From assembly GCA_007118975.1 (NCBI GenBank), contig SKQO01000080.1, positions 1 through 64,000 on the forward strand: DNA of 64,000 nucleotides, given 5' to 3'. Positions 25,553 through 33,953 of this stretch are shown in pieces; positions within the stretch are counted from its first letter, which is position 1; the number at the start of each line of letters is the position of its first letter. The position numbers and the translations under genes were made by a program. Source of the DNA: Halobacteriales archaeon. GTDB taxonomy: Archaea; Halobacteriota; Halobacteria; Halobacteriales; SKNY01. Under the pieces are notes generated by a model. It did not search any database, was not told the DNA's origin, and was given only the letters and a program-made list of their open reading frames with translations.

Positions 25553-26833
25553 ATGCAGCCGTCCCGCGCGATTTTGCCGCTGCGGGCCCAATCTGGAGGC
25601 ATGTCTGGTCCACTCGGGTGGGTACGCGATCACATGCCAGTATTGGGAGCGCTCGCGGAGGAGTACCGGGATACCCAGCCGTTTGCTGGTCACACGGTCG
25701 CGGTGAACTCTCACCTCGAAGCGAAGACCGGGCGGTTGATCGAAGTTATTGCCGCCGCCGGGGCCGACGTCCTCGTCACCGGCAGTGAACCGTACAGTAC
25801 CCAAGCTGCGGTGGTTGCCGCACTCGAAGAACACGAACGAATCACGCTCTTTGTCGAGGCAGGGATGGATGAGAAAGCCTGGGCGTCGGGACAGCACGAG
25901 CTCCTGGCAGCGAGCCCGGATCTTATCATTGATGACGGCTGTGAGTTGATCGCCAAGGTACACGCGGATCATCCCGGGGTGGCTTCCGGCGTTATCGGGG
26001 CCGCAGAACAGACAACTGCCGGGATTACCAGACTGGAGGCCATGGAATCTGACGGGATCCTCCAGTTTCCCGTCTTCGGGGTGAACGATACCCCCATGAA
26101 ACACCACTTCGATAACGTCCACGGCACGGGCGAGAGTTCGCTGGCGAACCTGATGATCACGACGAATATGATGCTTTCCGGCGCGACCGTGGTCGTGGCC
26201 GGCTACGGATTCTGCGGGCGCGGGATCGCCCGCAAGGCCCGCGGGCTGGGTGCTCAGACCATCGTCACCGAGGTGGATCCGCGAAAAGCGCTCGCGGCCT
26301 ACATGGATGGACATCGGGTGATGTCACTAGAGGAAGCAGCACCGAAGGCGGAGTACGTGATCACGGCCACCGGCAACAGAGACGTCGTTCGAGCCGAACA
26401 CGCCGAGGCCATGGCGGACGGAGCGATTCTCGCAAATGCTGGCCATTTTGACGTCGAGATCGACGTGGATGCCCTTGAAACGGCGGCAATAAGGGTGACA
26501 ACGCCACGAGAGGGCGTGAGGCAGTACGAAATGGCGGACGGTCGCCGGATCAATCTCCTGGCAGCTGGCCGTCTCGTGAACCTGACTGGCCCGGTTAGTC
26601 AGGGCCATCCAGCCGAAGTCATGGACACCACTTTCGCGATGATGGCCGTCGCGATCGAGGCGTTTACCCGCGACTCCTCGGACCTGTCCCCAGGGTTGCA
26701 TCCGATTCCCGACCGCCTCGACAAAGCCGTGGCCGAACTAAAACTGGACACACTCGACGTATCGATCGATTCACTCACCCACCGCCAGGAGGCGTACCTC
26801 CACGAGTGGAATCACGCCGACATGCACTTTTGA
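25553..26833 (+). CDS. Divergent S-adenosylhomocysteine hydrolase family protein
   Basis: An NAD-dependent hydrolase of the SAH hydrolase family, 426 residues, expected to split a ribosyl-homocysteine compound. The NAD-binding GYGFCGRGIARKARG, the substrate block VNDTPMKHHFDNVHGTGES and the NAGHFDVE motif are intact. Other sites differ from the usual enzyme: TGCNPLSTQDD reads TGSEPYSTQAA, and CEETTTG reads AEQTTAG, replacing by eye the residues equivalent to human Cys79, Asn80 and Glu156. The usual ~20-residue N-terminal helix before WxxxHMP is replaced by a short unrelated stretch. A deaminase acting on adenosyl compounds follows 42 bases downstream, suggesting S-inosylhomocysteine as substrate, as in Methanocaldococcus. 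Confidence 0.85.
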   Translation: MQPSRAILPLRAQSGGMSGPLGWVRDHMPVLGALAEEYRDTQPFAGHTVAVNSHLEAKTGRLIEVIAAAGADVLVTGSEPYSTQAAVVAALEEHERITLFVEAGMDEKAWASGQHELLAASPDLIIDDGCELIAKVHADHPGVASGVIGAAEQTTAGITRLEAMESDGILQFPVFGVNDTPMKHHFDNVHGTGESSLANLMITTNMMLSGATVVVAGYGFCGRGIARKARGLGAQTIVTEVDPRKALAAYMDGHRVMSLEEAAPKAEYVITATGNRDVVRAEHAEAMADGAILANAGHFDVEIDVDALETAAIRVTTPREGVRQYEMADGRRINLLAAGRLVNLTGPVSQGHPAEVMDTTFAMMAVAIEAFTRDSSDLSPGLHPIPDRLDKAVAELKLDTLDVSIDSLTHRQEAYLHEWNHADMHF

Positions 26834-26875
26834 ACGATGCACATGCTTTAATCGTCAACGAGGCTTCCCTTCGCT

Positions 26876-28156
26876 ATGGATCTCGCCGTACGCAACGGGA
26901 CCGTGTACACAGACGACGGGTTGCGGAATATCGACGTGGGGATCCGCGACGGAACCATCGTATCTCTCGGGGCTGTGTCGACGGCGAGTCGTGAAGTTGA
27001 CGCTGACGGTGGGCTCGTCCTCCCTGGTCTCGTCAACACGCACACGCACGCTGCCATGACGCTATTGCGTGGGTATGCTGACGATCTCCCGCTCCACACT
27101 TGGCTCGAAGAGCGGATCTGGCCGGTGGAGGCGGAACTCGAACCGACCGACATCGAAGCGGGCACGCGCCTGGCAGCGCTTGAAATGATCACCTCCGGGA
27201 CCACGACGCTCGCCGACATGTACTTCGGGATGGAATCGGTGGCCGACGTCGTCGCTGAATCCGGCCTTCGCGCACGGTTGGGATACGGGATGATTACGGC
27301 TGGGAAAGACGAGGCGGCGGCCCGCGATGAACTCGAGACGGGTGTCCGGTTCGTCCGTGACGTGGACGGTCGCGCCGGGGGACGCATTCACGGCATGATC
27401 GCGCCACATGCACCGTACACCTGTGACGAGTGGTTCCTGGAGGCGGCGGCCGAACGGGCAATGGAGTTATCGGTTCCATTGCATATCCACCTGAACGAAA
27501 CATCGAGCGAAGTGGAGGAATACCTCGCGGAGACCGGAAACCGCCCCACTGTGCACCTGGACGAACTGGGGTGCTGGGATGGTCCTGCGTTCGTCGCGCA
27601 CGGTGTGCACCTCGACGAGCAAGAACGTTCGTTGCTTGGTGAGCGTGGGGTGGGCGTCGCCCACTGCCCGTCGGCAAACATGAAACTCGCGGCGGGGGTC
27701 GCACCGGTGACCGAGCTCGAGGAAACCGGTGTGCGTGTGGGCTTGGGCACCGACGGTCCTGCTTCGAACAACACGCTCGATATGTTCTCGGAGATGCGCC
27801 ACGCAGCATTACTCGCGAAGGTGAGCACTGGCGATCCGACGGTGTCGGCAGCCGCGGACGTGGTCGACATGGCGACGCGCCGCGGGGCCGAACTGTTGGG
27901 ACTTCAGACCGGCGTGCTCGCAACAGGGCGGCCGGCGGATCTAATCGTCGTCGACCTCGACGCACCTCATCTGACGCCTGCCCACGATCCGATCTCACAC
28001 GCTGTGTATGCAGCTCGCGGGTCGGACGTCGAGACGACGATCGTCGACGGCGAGGTACTGATGGAAGACCGGGACGTGCTCGTGTTGGACGAACGAGCTG
28101 TGCGACAGGAGGCAGCAACCCGGGCACGTGAGCTCGTGGCGCGTGTCGATGGCTGA
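26876..28156 (+). CDS. 5-methylthioadenosine/S-adenosylhomocysteine deaminase (MtaD/DadD-like)
   Basis: An amidohydrolase of 426 residues that deaminates the adenine ring of SAH, methylthioadenosine or 5-deoxyadenosine to the inosine form. The metal and substrate motifs are complete: HTHAAMTLLRG, HIHLNETSSEVEE, VAHGVHL and LGTDGPASNNTLDM (zinc-binding His residues and the catalytic Asp). It lies just after the SAH-hydrolase-like gene, with its own TATA-like CTTTAATC ~27 bases before the ATG. The pair fits the archaeal route SAH to S-inosylhomocysteine to inosine plus homocysteine. Confidence 0.9.
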   Translation: MDLAVRNGTVYTDDGLRNIDVGIRDGTIVSLGAVSTASREVDADGGLVLPGLVNTHTHAAMTLLRGYADDLPLHTWLEERIWPVEAELEPTDIEAGTRLAALEMITSGTTTLADMYFGMESVADVVAESGLRARLGYGMITAGKDEAAARDELETGVRFVRDVDGRAGGRIHGMIAPHAPYTCDEWFLEAAAERAMELSVPLHIHLNETSSEVEEYLAETGNRPTVHLDELGCWDGPAFVAHGVHLDEQERSLLGERGVGVAHCPSANMKLAAGVAPVTELEETGVRVGLGTDGPASNNTLDMFSEMRHAALLAKVSTGDPTVSAAADVVDMATRRGAELLGLQTGVLATGRPADLIVVDLDAPHLTPAHDPISHAVYAARGSDVETTIVDGEVLMEDRDVLVLDERAVRQEAATRARELVARVDG

Positions 28157-28543
28157 TGCTTGCACCGGTTGAAGCCGACCGTCCGGCGGTCCTGGCGACG
28201 ATCTGTGCGGTGATACGGCTTCGCTCATGCCAGCGTTCGGACTGGACGATCCGATACCCGACGTCAGGCCATAGTGCTTGGTTCAGACGTTCACCACGGC
28301 AGTGGTGGTGGGGCCGTAATTGATTCCAACCTCGCCATCCGTCCACAGTCTCACCGACACGAGACGCGTAGCGGGTGAACAGGCGCGCCGAGACAGTGCC
28401 TCCACGCTCTCTCCCTGTCGTCGCAATCGGGGTATGCAACAGTTTTCGCAGTCCACCCGCTCAACCACCGACTCAACGGCTCGAACGCAGCCGGCTTGGT
28501 CCCAAAACGGCTATCCGCCGGCATTGTCTCCCTGTATCCAGGA
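28157..28543. other. Intergenic stretch, nothing recognised
   Basis: 387 bases between the deaminase and the dehydratase. A minus-strand frame at 28283-28468 (61 codons) ends in a somewhat protein-like stretch (RLWTDGEVGINYGPTTTAVV) but is Arg/Cys-rich and unlike haloarchaeal proteins. No tRNA, repeat or clear hairpin was seen. Confidence 0.4.
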
Positions 28544-29566
28544 ATGGCTGACCCAGTTGAACCCATCAACTCCCCCGACGCCACGACGGTCTTTCCGTAT
28601 CACGATCTCACGCCCCCGACCGTCCGGGACGTCTTTCGAGCGAAACCAATCGTGGAGCGACATCTTCCTCGCACCCCGCTGGTCAGGAGCGAGGCGCTCT
28701 CTGAGGCATTCGATGCGGACGTGTATCTCAAGCGAGAGGATACGTTGCCGACGGGCGCCTTCAAGGTTCGCGGTGGTGTCACGCTCGCCGCTCGCCTTCC
28801 CGAACGGTTCGCCGAGCGTGGGCTCGTCGCTGCGAGCACCGGCAATCACGGACAGTCTATCGCGTATGCCGGACGGCTCCTCTCTGTTCCGGTGGTCATC
28901 GTGGTTCCAGAGGCGGCAAACCCGGTGAAGGTCGCCGCAATGGAACGACTGGGGGCGACCGTCAAACAAGTCGGCCGTCATTTCGATGAGGCCCGCGAAC
29001 ACGCTGAAGAACTCGCGAGTACTGAAGGCTACCGGTACGTTCACTCGGGAAATGAACCGGACCTGATCGCCGGTGTGGGGACGGCGGGATTGGAAATCCT
29101 CGAAGAACAACCCGATCTCGAGTACCTGTTCTGTCCCGTCGGGGGCGGTTCCAGCGCGTCCGGCTACTGTCTCACGCTCGGGCAACTGGCCGGGACGAAG
29201 GTGATCGGCGTCCAATCGCACGCGGCACCAGGGGTGTATGAAGCCTGGAACGGCGGCCATCTGAAGCCCCACGATCGTGTCGAGACGCACGCAGAGGGCG
29301 TTGCAAACGGTTCGCCCTTTGCCGTACCCATGGAAATACTACGCGACGGGCTACATGATTTCCGACTCGTCGAGGAGGAGGACATCGATCGAGCGACGCT
29401 CGACCTGCTGGCGAATGATTCGATTCTAGCCGAGGGGGCCGCCGCGACCAGCCTTGCGGCGATGCGCGCAGCAAAGGAGGAACTCCAGGGAGCCTCCGTA
29501 GCCTTCCCCATTTCGGGCCGAAATATCGATGTCGGTTCTCTTCGTCGCGTGCTGGAACAGGCGTGA
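28544..29566 (+). CDS. Threonine/serine dehydratase-like PLP enzyme
   Basis: A fold-type II pyridoxal-phosphate enzyme of 340 residues, most like catabolic threonine dehydratase or serine dehydratase/racemase, which deaminate hydroxy amino acids to keto acids. The cofactor lysine is in LPTGAFKVRGG (Lys74), the phosphate loop is PVGGGSSASG, and the substrate loop is ASTGNHGQS. There is no C-terminal ACT domain, so feedback control by isoleucine is unlikely. I chose ATG at 28544; the track's 16 extra residues lack support. Substrate cannot be fixed by reading. Confidence 0.88.
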   Translation: MADPVEPINSPDATTVFPYHDLTPPTVRDVFRAKPIVERHLPRTPLVRSEALSEAFDADVYLKREDTLPTGAFKVRGGVTLAARLPERFAERGLVAASTGNHGQSIAYAGRLLSVPVVIVVPEAANPVKVAAMERLGATVKQVGRHFDEAREHAEELASTEGYRYVHSGNEPDLIAGVGTAGLEILEEQPDLEYLFCPVGGGSSASGYCLTLGQLAGTKVIGVQSHAAPGVYEAWNGGHLKPHDRVETHAEGVANGSPFAVPMEILRDGLHDFRLVEEEDIDRATLDLLANDSILAEGAAATSLAAMRAAKEELQGASVAFPISGRNIDVGSLRRVLEQA

Positions 29567-29637
29567 TGTTGCGGAACGTCCTCGTGGCGCTCCGCACGCC
29601 CATCACAGCTTTCGCCATCGCCGTCCGTTGACCTGGC

Positions 29638-29898
29638 ATGGGCTCCGAGCTTGGAGACCGACTCGACCAGATCGAAAACACAGCGGCTTCCCGCCCGGGG
29701 AAAGCTCTCGACGAGTTCGAAGCGGTTCTGGAGGCGCTCCCGACCGCGATAGAATCCCGCACAGCGGACGCACAGCGGTTGGTTCGGAACGAGGATCTGG
29801 CTGGTGGCGCCAGGGAACTCAGTGAGGCAAGCCTCGACCTTCAGCGCGCGGCGACCCTTTCCCTCACGTTACGAGACGCGGTGCGCTCGAGACGGTAA
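29638..29898 (+). CDS. Small helical protein of unknown function
   Basis: An 86-residue acidic protein, predicted to be all helical (GSELGDRLDQIENTAASRPGKALDEFEAVLEALPTAIES and similar), starting at ATG 29638. There is no cysteine, membrane span or motif I recognise. It is likely real because of its acidic, regular helix composition typical of haloarchaeal proteins. Located 71 bases after the dehydratase gene. Confidence 0.6.
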   Translation: MGSELGDRLDQIENTAASRPGKALDEFEAVLEALPTAIESRTADAQRLVRNEDLAGGARELSEASLDLQRAATLSLTLRDAVRSRR

Positions 29899-30000
29899 CG
29901 TTCACCCAGCTACCAAAAGGCACGCGACTGTTCCAGTAGCCTCCCGTCCCACGGGAGCTTACCCCACTATTTAATCCGAACCCGACCGGCTGTATGGCCC

Positions 30001-30915
30001 ATGGCCAATCCGACAGTCACATTTGGGGTGATACTTCCGGCGTGGAGCGACGCTGCGACGCCGGACGGTTTTACACGTGTGGCAAGCGCCGCGGAGGAAG
30101 CAGGCTTCGATGCGGTCTGGCGTGGCGATCATATCGTGTTTCCGGAGCACATCCCCGAGGGCGGACCGTTCGCGCGCATCGATTCCGTTGCCTACGACGT
30201 ATTCCAGATCCTCTCGCATGTTGCCGCCATGACGGACGGGCTCCACGTCGGGACGAATATCTGCGTGGTCCCCTATCGCCACCCGGTACATCTCGCAAAA
30301 CTCGCACTAACTCTCGACAACCTCGCTGAGGGCCGGTTCGAGTTCGGTGTGGGGGTCGGCGTCCACCGTGCTGAATTCGACGTTCTGGATGTCCCCTACG
30401 AGCAACGTGGTGCTCGAACCGACGAGTTCCTCGAACTGTTCGAGCGTGTGTGTCGATCAGATACACTCGCATTCGAGGGACCCCATCATGAATTCGGGCG
30501 GACGGGGTTCTACCCGCGTCCCGTTCGAGCTGCAGGGCCCCCGATCTGGGTCGGTGGGGAGTCGAGTGCCGCCGTCAGGCGAGTCGCCGAGTATGGGACG
30601 GGATGGACGACGTTTCACCATTCTCCCGAGGAACTCGGCGGCATGCGGGAACGATTGCTCGCTACATGGGATGACTTCGATCGGAATGGGGAACCCGGAT
30701 TGGCGACGCCAGTTCCGGTTTGTCCAGATCGCGAGAGCGATCCAGCAGCGGCGTATCTAACCGGGGATTGCGACCACGATACACGCGTCATCGAGCAGTA
30801 TTTAACTGCCGGCGTGACTCGTCTCAATGTTTCCTTCCGTGGGATCCCACTGGATCACCGCATCTCCCTCATCGATCGGCTGGGAGAGATCATCTCCTCG
30901 ATCGAATCGACCTAG
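30001..30915 (+). CDS. LLM-class flavin/F420-dependent oxidoreductase
   Basis: A luciferase-like monooxygenase-fold oxidoreductase of 304 residues, probably using F420, which this organism can make (cof genes in the window). Typical segments are VTFGVILPAWSDA at the start, EEAGFDAVWRGDHIVFP, VGTNICVVPYRHPVHLAK, RFEFGVGVGVHRAEF and PPIWVGGESSAAVRRVAEYGTGW. An ACTATTTAATCC TATA element lies ~27 bases before the ATG. Substrate unknown; the match is to the family only. Confidence 0.9.
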   Translation: MANPTVTFGVILPAWSDAATPDGFTRVASAAEEAGFDAVWRGDHIVFPEHIPEGGPFARIDSVAYDVFQILSHVAAMTDGLHVGTNICVVPYRHPVHLAKLALTLDNLAEGRFEFGVGVGVHRAEFDVLDVPYEQRGARTDEFLELFERVCRSDTLAFEGPHHEFGRTGFYPRPVRAAGPPIWVGGESSAAVRRVAEYGTGWTTFHHSPEELGGMRERLLATWDDFDRNGEPGLATPVPVCPDRESDPAAAYLTGDCDHDTRVIEQYLTAGVTRLNVSFRGIPLDHRISLIDRLGEIISSIEST

Positions 30916-30932
30916 CGGGAGGCAACTCCCCG

Positions 30933-31244
30933 TCATGTCGAGCTGTCGTCCGGGTGCTGGCCGCACGCCTCATCTTCCGAGAGCGGTTCGGAGAGCCGGT
31001 CGAGTCGGTCTTGTAGCGCCCGCGAGCGGTTCTCTGTTTCCTCCGAAAGATAGCTGGCGTCAGCCAATCGGCTGTTTTCGACCGTCACCTCGAGCACCGC
31101 GCCGTCGGTTTGTGCGGCATCCGGCAAGTCCTCGATTGGCACATCGAACTGTTCGATGACCTCGTTCTCGTCCTCCAGCAGAATCACCGCAGTCCGTCCA
31201 TCGACGATTCGATCGATCACGCCGCGGTACTGGCCGTCGTTCAT
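30933..31244 (-). CDS. DUF3006 family protein
   Basis: A 103-residue acidic protein beginning MNDGQYRGVIDRIVDGRTAVILLEDENEVIEQFDVP, the beta-barrel-like start of DUF3006 (MxxGxxDRFEGDxAVLLxE in other members), followed by a charged helical tail. DUF3006 genes are often next to ComEC-type metallo-hydrolases, and here the start overlaps the stop of such a gene by 4 bases. Function not known; perhaps a nucleic-acid-binding partner, which is inference. Confidence 0.85.
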   Translation of the reverse strand: MNDGQYRGVIDRIVDGRTAVILLEDENEVIEQFDVPIEDLPDAAQTDGAVLEVTVENSRLADASYLSEETENRSRALQDRLDRLSEPLSEDEACGQHPDDSST

Positions 31245-32344
31245 ACCGCTACCCGATAGCCGAGCCCGTCAATACCGGTACGACTCGTGACGACCGATTC
31301 GTCGTTGTTGGGCTTTGCATCTTTCAGGTCCAACGGATCGGTCGAATACGTCTCGGCCGGTTGCACGGTTAGATCCGAGCCATCCGTCGTCATCACGATG
31401 TCGCCATGGACGCCCGTCCAGTACGTTTCGATATCGTGCGCTGCGAACCGTTCGAGCACGTCATCGTGGGGATGGCCGTACGGTGAATCGAGTGCGCTCG
31501 AGATAACCGCGATCTCCGGCCCGATTGCCTCGAGGAACGATTGCGTCGATGACGTGTTCGAGCCGTGGTGACCGGCCTGATACGCGTCGCCGCTGAGGTT
31601 TTCTTCCCACTCCGCAAGCATGCGATGCTCTGCATCTCGTTCGGCATCGCCCGTCGTCACGTAGCTCACGTTACCGAACTCGAAAACGATCGTGACGCTG
31701 TTGTAGTGGAGATCAGTCCCTGACTCGCCGGCTGCGGGGTTGAGGATCTCGTTCGTGAGGTTTTCACTTTCCAGGGGGAGTGCGTCCCCCTCCTCGACCA
31801 GGAATAGATCCACCTCGTACTCCTCGATTGCGTCCAGGTACGATTCATAGGTCGCTGTATCGTGTGCCACGCCGGAATCGTAGGCCGCACCAATGCCGTC
31901 CCCCTCCTTTTCTGCCCACGCAATAACTTCTGCGTGCCCACCGATGTGGTCTGCGTGCGCGTGTGTCGCGACCAGGTGATCGATTCGGTCGATGTCGTGG
32001 GCTTCGAGATAAGCGATGACCTCCTCACCCGACTGGCGCCAGTCACCGGTGTCGATGAGGATGGTCTTGTTCTGCGGGGTCACGAGCAGGGTCGAATCGG
32101 CCTGTCCGACATCGAGATGGTGGATCGTGAGTTCGTCGTGGGAGTGGTTCGTCTGCGAACCCGTTTCACCGTCGACCGACGAAACAGAATGGGTGGCGGT
32201 GGCCGCCTGCCCCGGACCGTCCGCGTATGTTTCGGTCGTTGATTGTGGTTCGAGGGCGATGTCGCCGCCACCTCCGTCGAACGCGACGACGCCCCCTGCC
32301 CCGGAAATGAATATCACGAATGAAAGAATGACTGCTGCACGCAT
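31241..32344 (-). CDS. Secreted ComEC-type metallo-beta-lactamase fold hydrolase
   Basis: A 367-residue exported hydrolase related to the C-terminal domain of ComEC/Rec2. Residues 1-25 are a hydrophobic signal (AAVILSFVIFISGAGGVVAF) without ComEC's own membrane channel. The fold's motifs are IHHLDVGQADSTLLVTPQNKTILIDTG, the metal motif VATHAHADHIGGH, and GHHGSNTSSTQSFLE near the middle, as in ComEC-like nucleases. The mature part is acidic. DUF3006 follows with a 4-base overlap. A role in breaking down extracellular DNA or phosphoester is likely but not shown. Confidence 0.88.
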   Translation of the reverse strand: MRAAVILSFVIFISGAGGVVAFDGGGGDIALEPQSTTETYADGPGQAATATHSVSSVDGETGSQTNHSHDELTIHHLDVGQADSTLLVTPQNKTILIDTGDWRQSGEEVIAYLEAHDIDRIDHLVATHAHADHIGGHAEVIAWAEKEGDGIGAAYDSGVAHDTATYESYLDAIEEYEVDLFLVEEGDALPLESENLTNEILNPAAGESGTDLHYNSVTIVFEFGNVSYVTTGDAERDAEHRMLAEWEENLSGDAYQAGHHGSNTSSTQSFLEAIGPEIAVISSALDSPYGHPHDDVLERFAAHDIETYWTGVHGDIVMTTDGSDLTVQPAETYSTDPLDLKDAKPNNDESVVTSRTGIDGLGYRVAV

Positions 32345-32546
32345 GGCCGTATCAGCAGTTCTGAGAAAAAGAATCTAGGGTTTGTTCGGATTTTTGATCA
32401 ATCAGTCATCTCACCTGAAGAACTCAGTGCTCCCTTCGGTCCCGTATCGGCTCTCGCGAAGCGCGCGCCACCACCTGCCGATCCATCATCGAACCGACCA
32501 AAGGAATCTTCCCGAGCGACCACGCTCAATCGTAGCGGGCCTGCTA

Positions 32547-32629
32547 TGAGGGGACGGGGATTTGAACCCCGGGACTCCTACGAGACGGGGTCTTAAGCCC
32601 CGCGCCGTTGGCCACTTGGCTATCCCCTC
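32547..32629 (-). tRNA. tRNA-Leu (anticodon UAA)
   Basis: On the minus strand an 83-base cloverleaf can be drawn: acceptor GAGGGGA paired with TCCCCTC, discriminator A, D arm around AGCCAAGTGGCCAACGGC, anticodon stem GGGGC/ GACCCC-type with loop CTTAAGA giving anticodon TAA, a long variable arm as in Leu tRNAs, and T arm CCGGGGTTCAAATCCCCG. The CCA end is not encoded. It lies between the ComEC-type gene and the cyclophilin gene; no intron is apparent. Confidence 0.95.
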
Positions 32630-32734
32630 GCGGACGGCACGTCGCTCTACTCGCTCGCCCGGATTACTGCTTTCGGTTCGGACGGTGTGTCATCTAACGA
32701 TTTACCCCTACCACCGCAAGATCGGCCCGTTCCG

Positions 32735-33241
32735 TCACTCGTGGATGGTGATGGACTCGAGCACGACGTCGTCGGTCGGTCGATCGTTGGGGTCGGTCTC
32801 GACACTCCCGATCTCTTCGACAGTATCCATGCCACTGACAACCTCGCCGAACACCGCATGGCCATCATCCAGGTGTGGCGTGGGGGCGAGCGTGATGAAA
32901 AACTGCGATCCGTTCGTGTCGGGACCACGGTTCGCCATCGAGACGATGCCAGCCTTGTCGTGCCGGAGTTCCGGGTGGAATTCGTCGTCGAAGGTGTAAC
33001 CGGGACCGCCGCGACCGGTGCCGAGCGGGTCTCCCGTCTGGATCATGAAATCCTCGATGACCCGATGAAAGAGGACGTCGTCGTACAGCGGCGTGCCCGG
33101 CATGTCCTCGCCAGTGTCGGGATGTTCCCACGACTTCTCCCCGGTCGCGAGCCCGACAAAGTTATCGACAGTGCGGGGCGCCCGCTCGTCGAACAGTTCG
33201 ATCTCGATGGCTCCCCGGTCGGTGTGGATAGTTGCCTGCAT
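32735..33241 (-). CDS. Cyclophilin-type peptidyl-prolyl isomerase
   Basis: Catalyses cis-trans isomerisation of prolyl bonds during protein folding. The 168-residue protein is a single cyclophilin domain with the active-site block FHRVIEDFMIQTGDP (catalytic Arg), the strand GIVSMANRGPDTNGSQFFIT, and GHAVFGEVVSGMDTVEEI. No signal peptide is present, so it is cytoplasmic. Length equals the family's. Confidence 0.95.
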   Translation of the reverse strand: MQATIHTDRGAIEIELFDERAPRTVDNFVGLATGEKSWEHPDTGEDMPGTPLYDDVLFHRVIEDFMIQTGDPLGTGRGGPGYTFDDEFHPELRHDKAGIVSMANRGPDTNGSQFFITLAPTPHLDDGHAVFGEVVSGMDTVEEIGSVETDPNDRPTDDVVLESITIHE

Positions 33242-33288
33242 AGGTAGCTGTGGTCACCGACCCCGGAAAACCGTGGTGATCGGTCCCG

Positions 33289-33861
33289 TCAGCCGAATGT
33301 GAGCTCCTCGCTCGTCGTCACCTCGCCGAACAGCCAGTCAGCATGTTCGAGGGCATATGCCCTGTGGTCTTCCTCGATCGCGCCGATGGCGTCACGAACG
33401 AGCACCGGACGGTAGTCCCGGAGGCCCGCGCTTCCGGCCGTATGGAGAACGCATACGTTGGCGAGTGTACCCGATAAGAGCAAGTCGCTGATGCCGTGGG
33501 TATCCAGGTATGCGCCGAGGTTGGTCCGGTAGAATGCATCGTATGTGTGTTTGACGATCACCTGATCCTCCGGGTCGACAGGGAGGTCCTCGTAAAGCTC
33601 CGCCTCCCAGCTGCCTTCAATTGCGTGCTCGCCCCATCGCTCGAATTCGTCGTAATAGTGGTTCTCATCGAACTGTTCGGGAGGGTGCACGTCTCGAGTA
33701 AAGATGACTTCGACGCCGTGCTCCCGGGCTTGGTTGATGAGTGCCGCGACCGGTTCGAGAGCCCTCTCGCTGCCCGGGGCGTAGAGGCTGCCGTCGGGAT
33801 GGCAGAACGCATGTTGCATGTCGACGACGATGAGGGCGGTCCGATCCGGCTGAACTCGCAT
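33289..33861 (-). CDS. Isochorismatase-family cysteine hydrolase, nicotinamidase-like
   Basis: A 190-residue hydrolase with the Asp-Lys-Cys triad of the family: Asp14 in VVDMQHAF, Lys104 in VIVKHTYDAFY and Cys137 in SGTLANVCVLHT, plus the cis-peptide region. It could be a nicotinamidase, which would feed nicotinate to the phosphoribosyltransferase encoded 1.7 kb away at 35535; that pairing supports the idea, but the metal site typical of nicotinamidase (DxHxxxH) is only partly visible (RDVHPPEQFDENH). Other amidohydrolase roles are possible. Confidence 0.82.
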   Translation of the reverse strand: MRVQPDRTALIVVDMQHAFCHPDGSLYAPGSERALEPVAALINQAREHGVEVIFTRDVHPPEQFDENHYYDEFERWGEHAIEGSWEAELYEDLPVDPEDQVIVKHTYDAFYRTNLGAYLDTHGISDLLLSGTLANVCVLHTAGSAGLRDYRPVLVRDAIGAIEEDHRAYALEHADWLFGEVTTSEELTFG

Positions 33862-33953
33862 GCATCGCTGTTGTTTGCCCCGGTTCGAAAGGATTGCGCC
33901 AGTCGAACGGCCCGATGTGAGGACTTATCACCCCGCGAGACCAATAGTATCCG

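Noticed and set aside
27294-28439. 381-codon minus-strand frame opposite the deaminase
   Set aside because: Shadow of the deaminase gene; Arg/His/Pro-rich, no domain.
28283-28468. 61-codon minus-strand frame with protein-like ending
   Set aside because: Arg/Cys-rich N-terminal half, no motif, and no promoter; reads like a chance frame.
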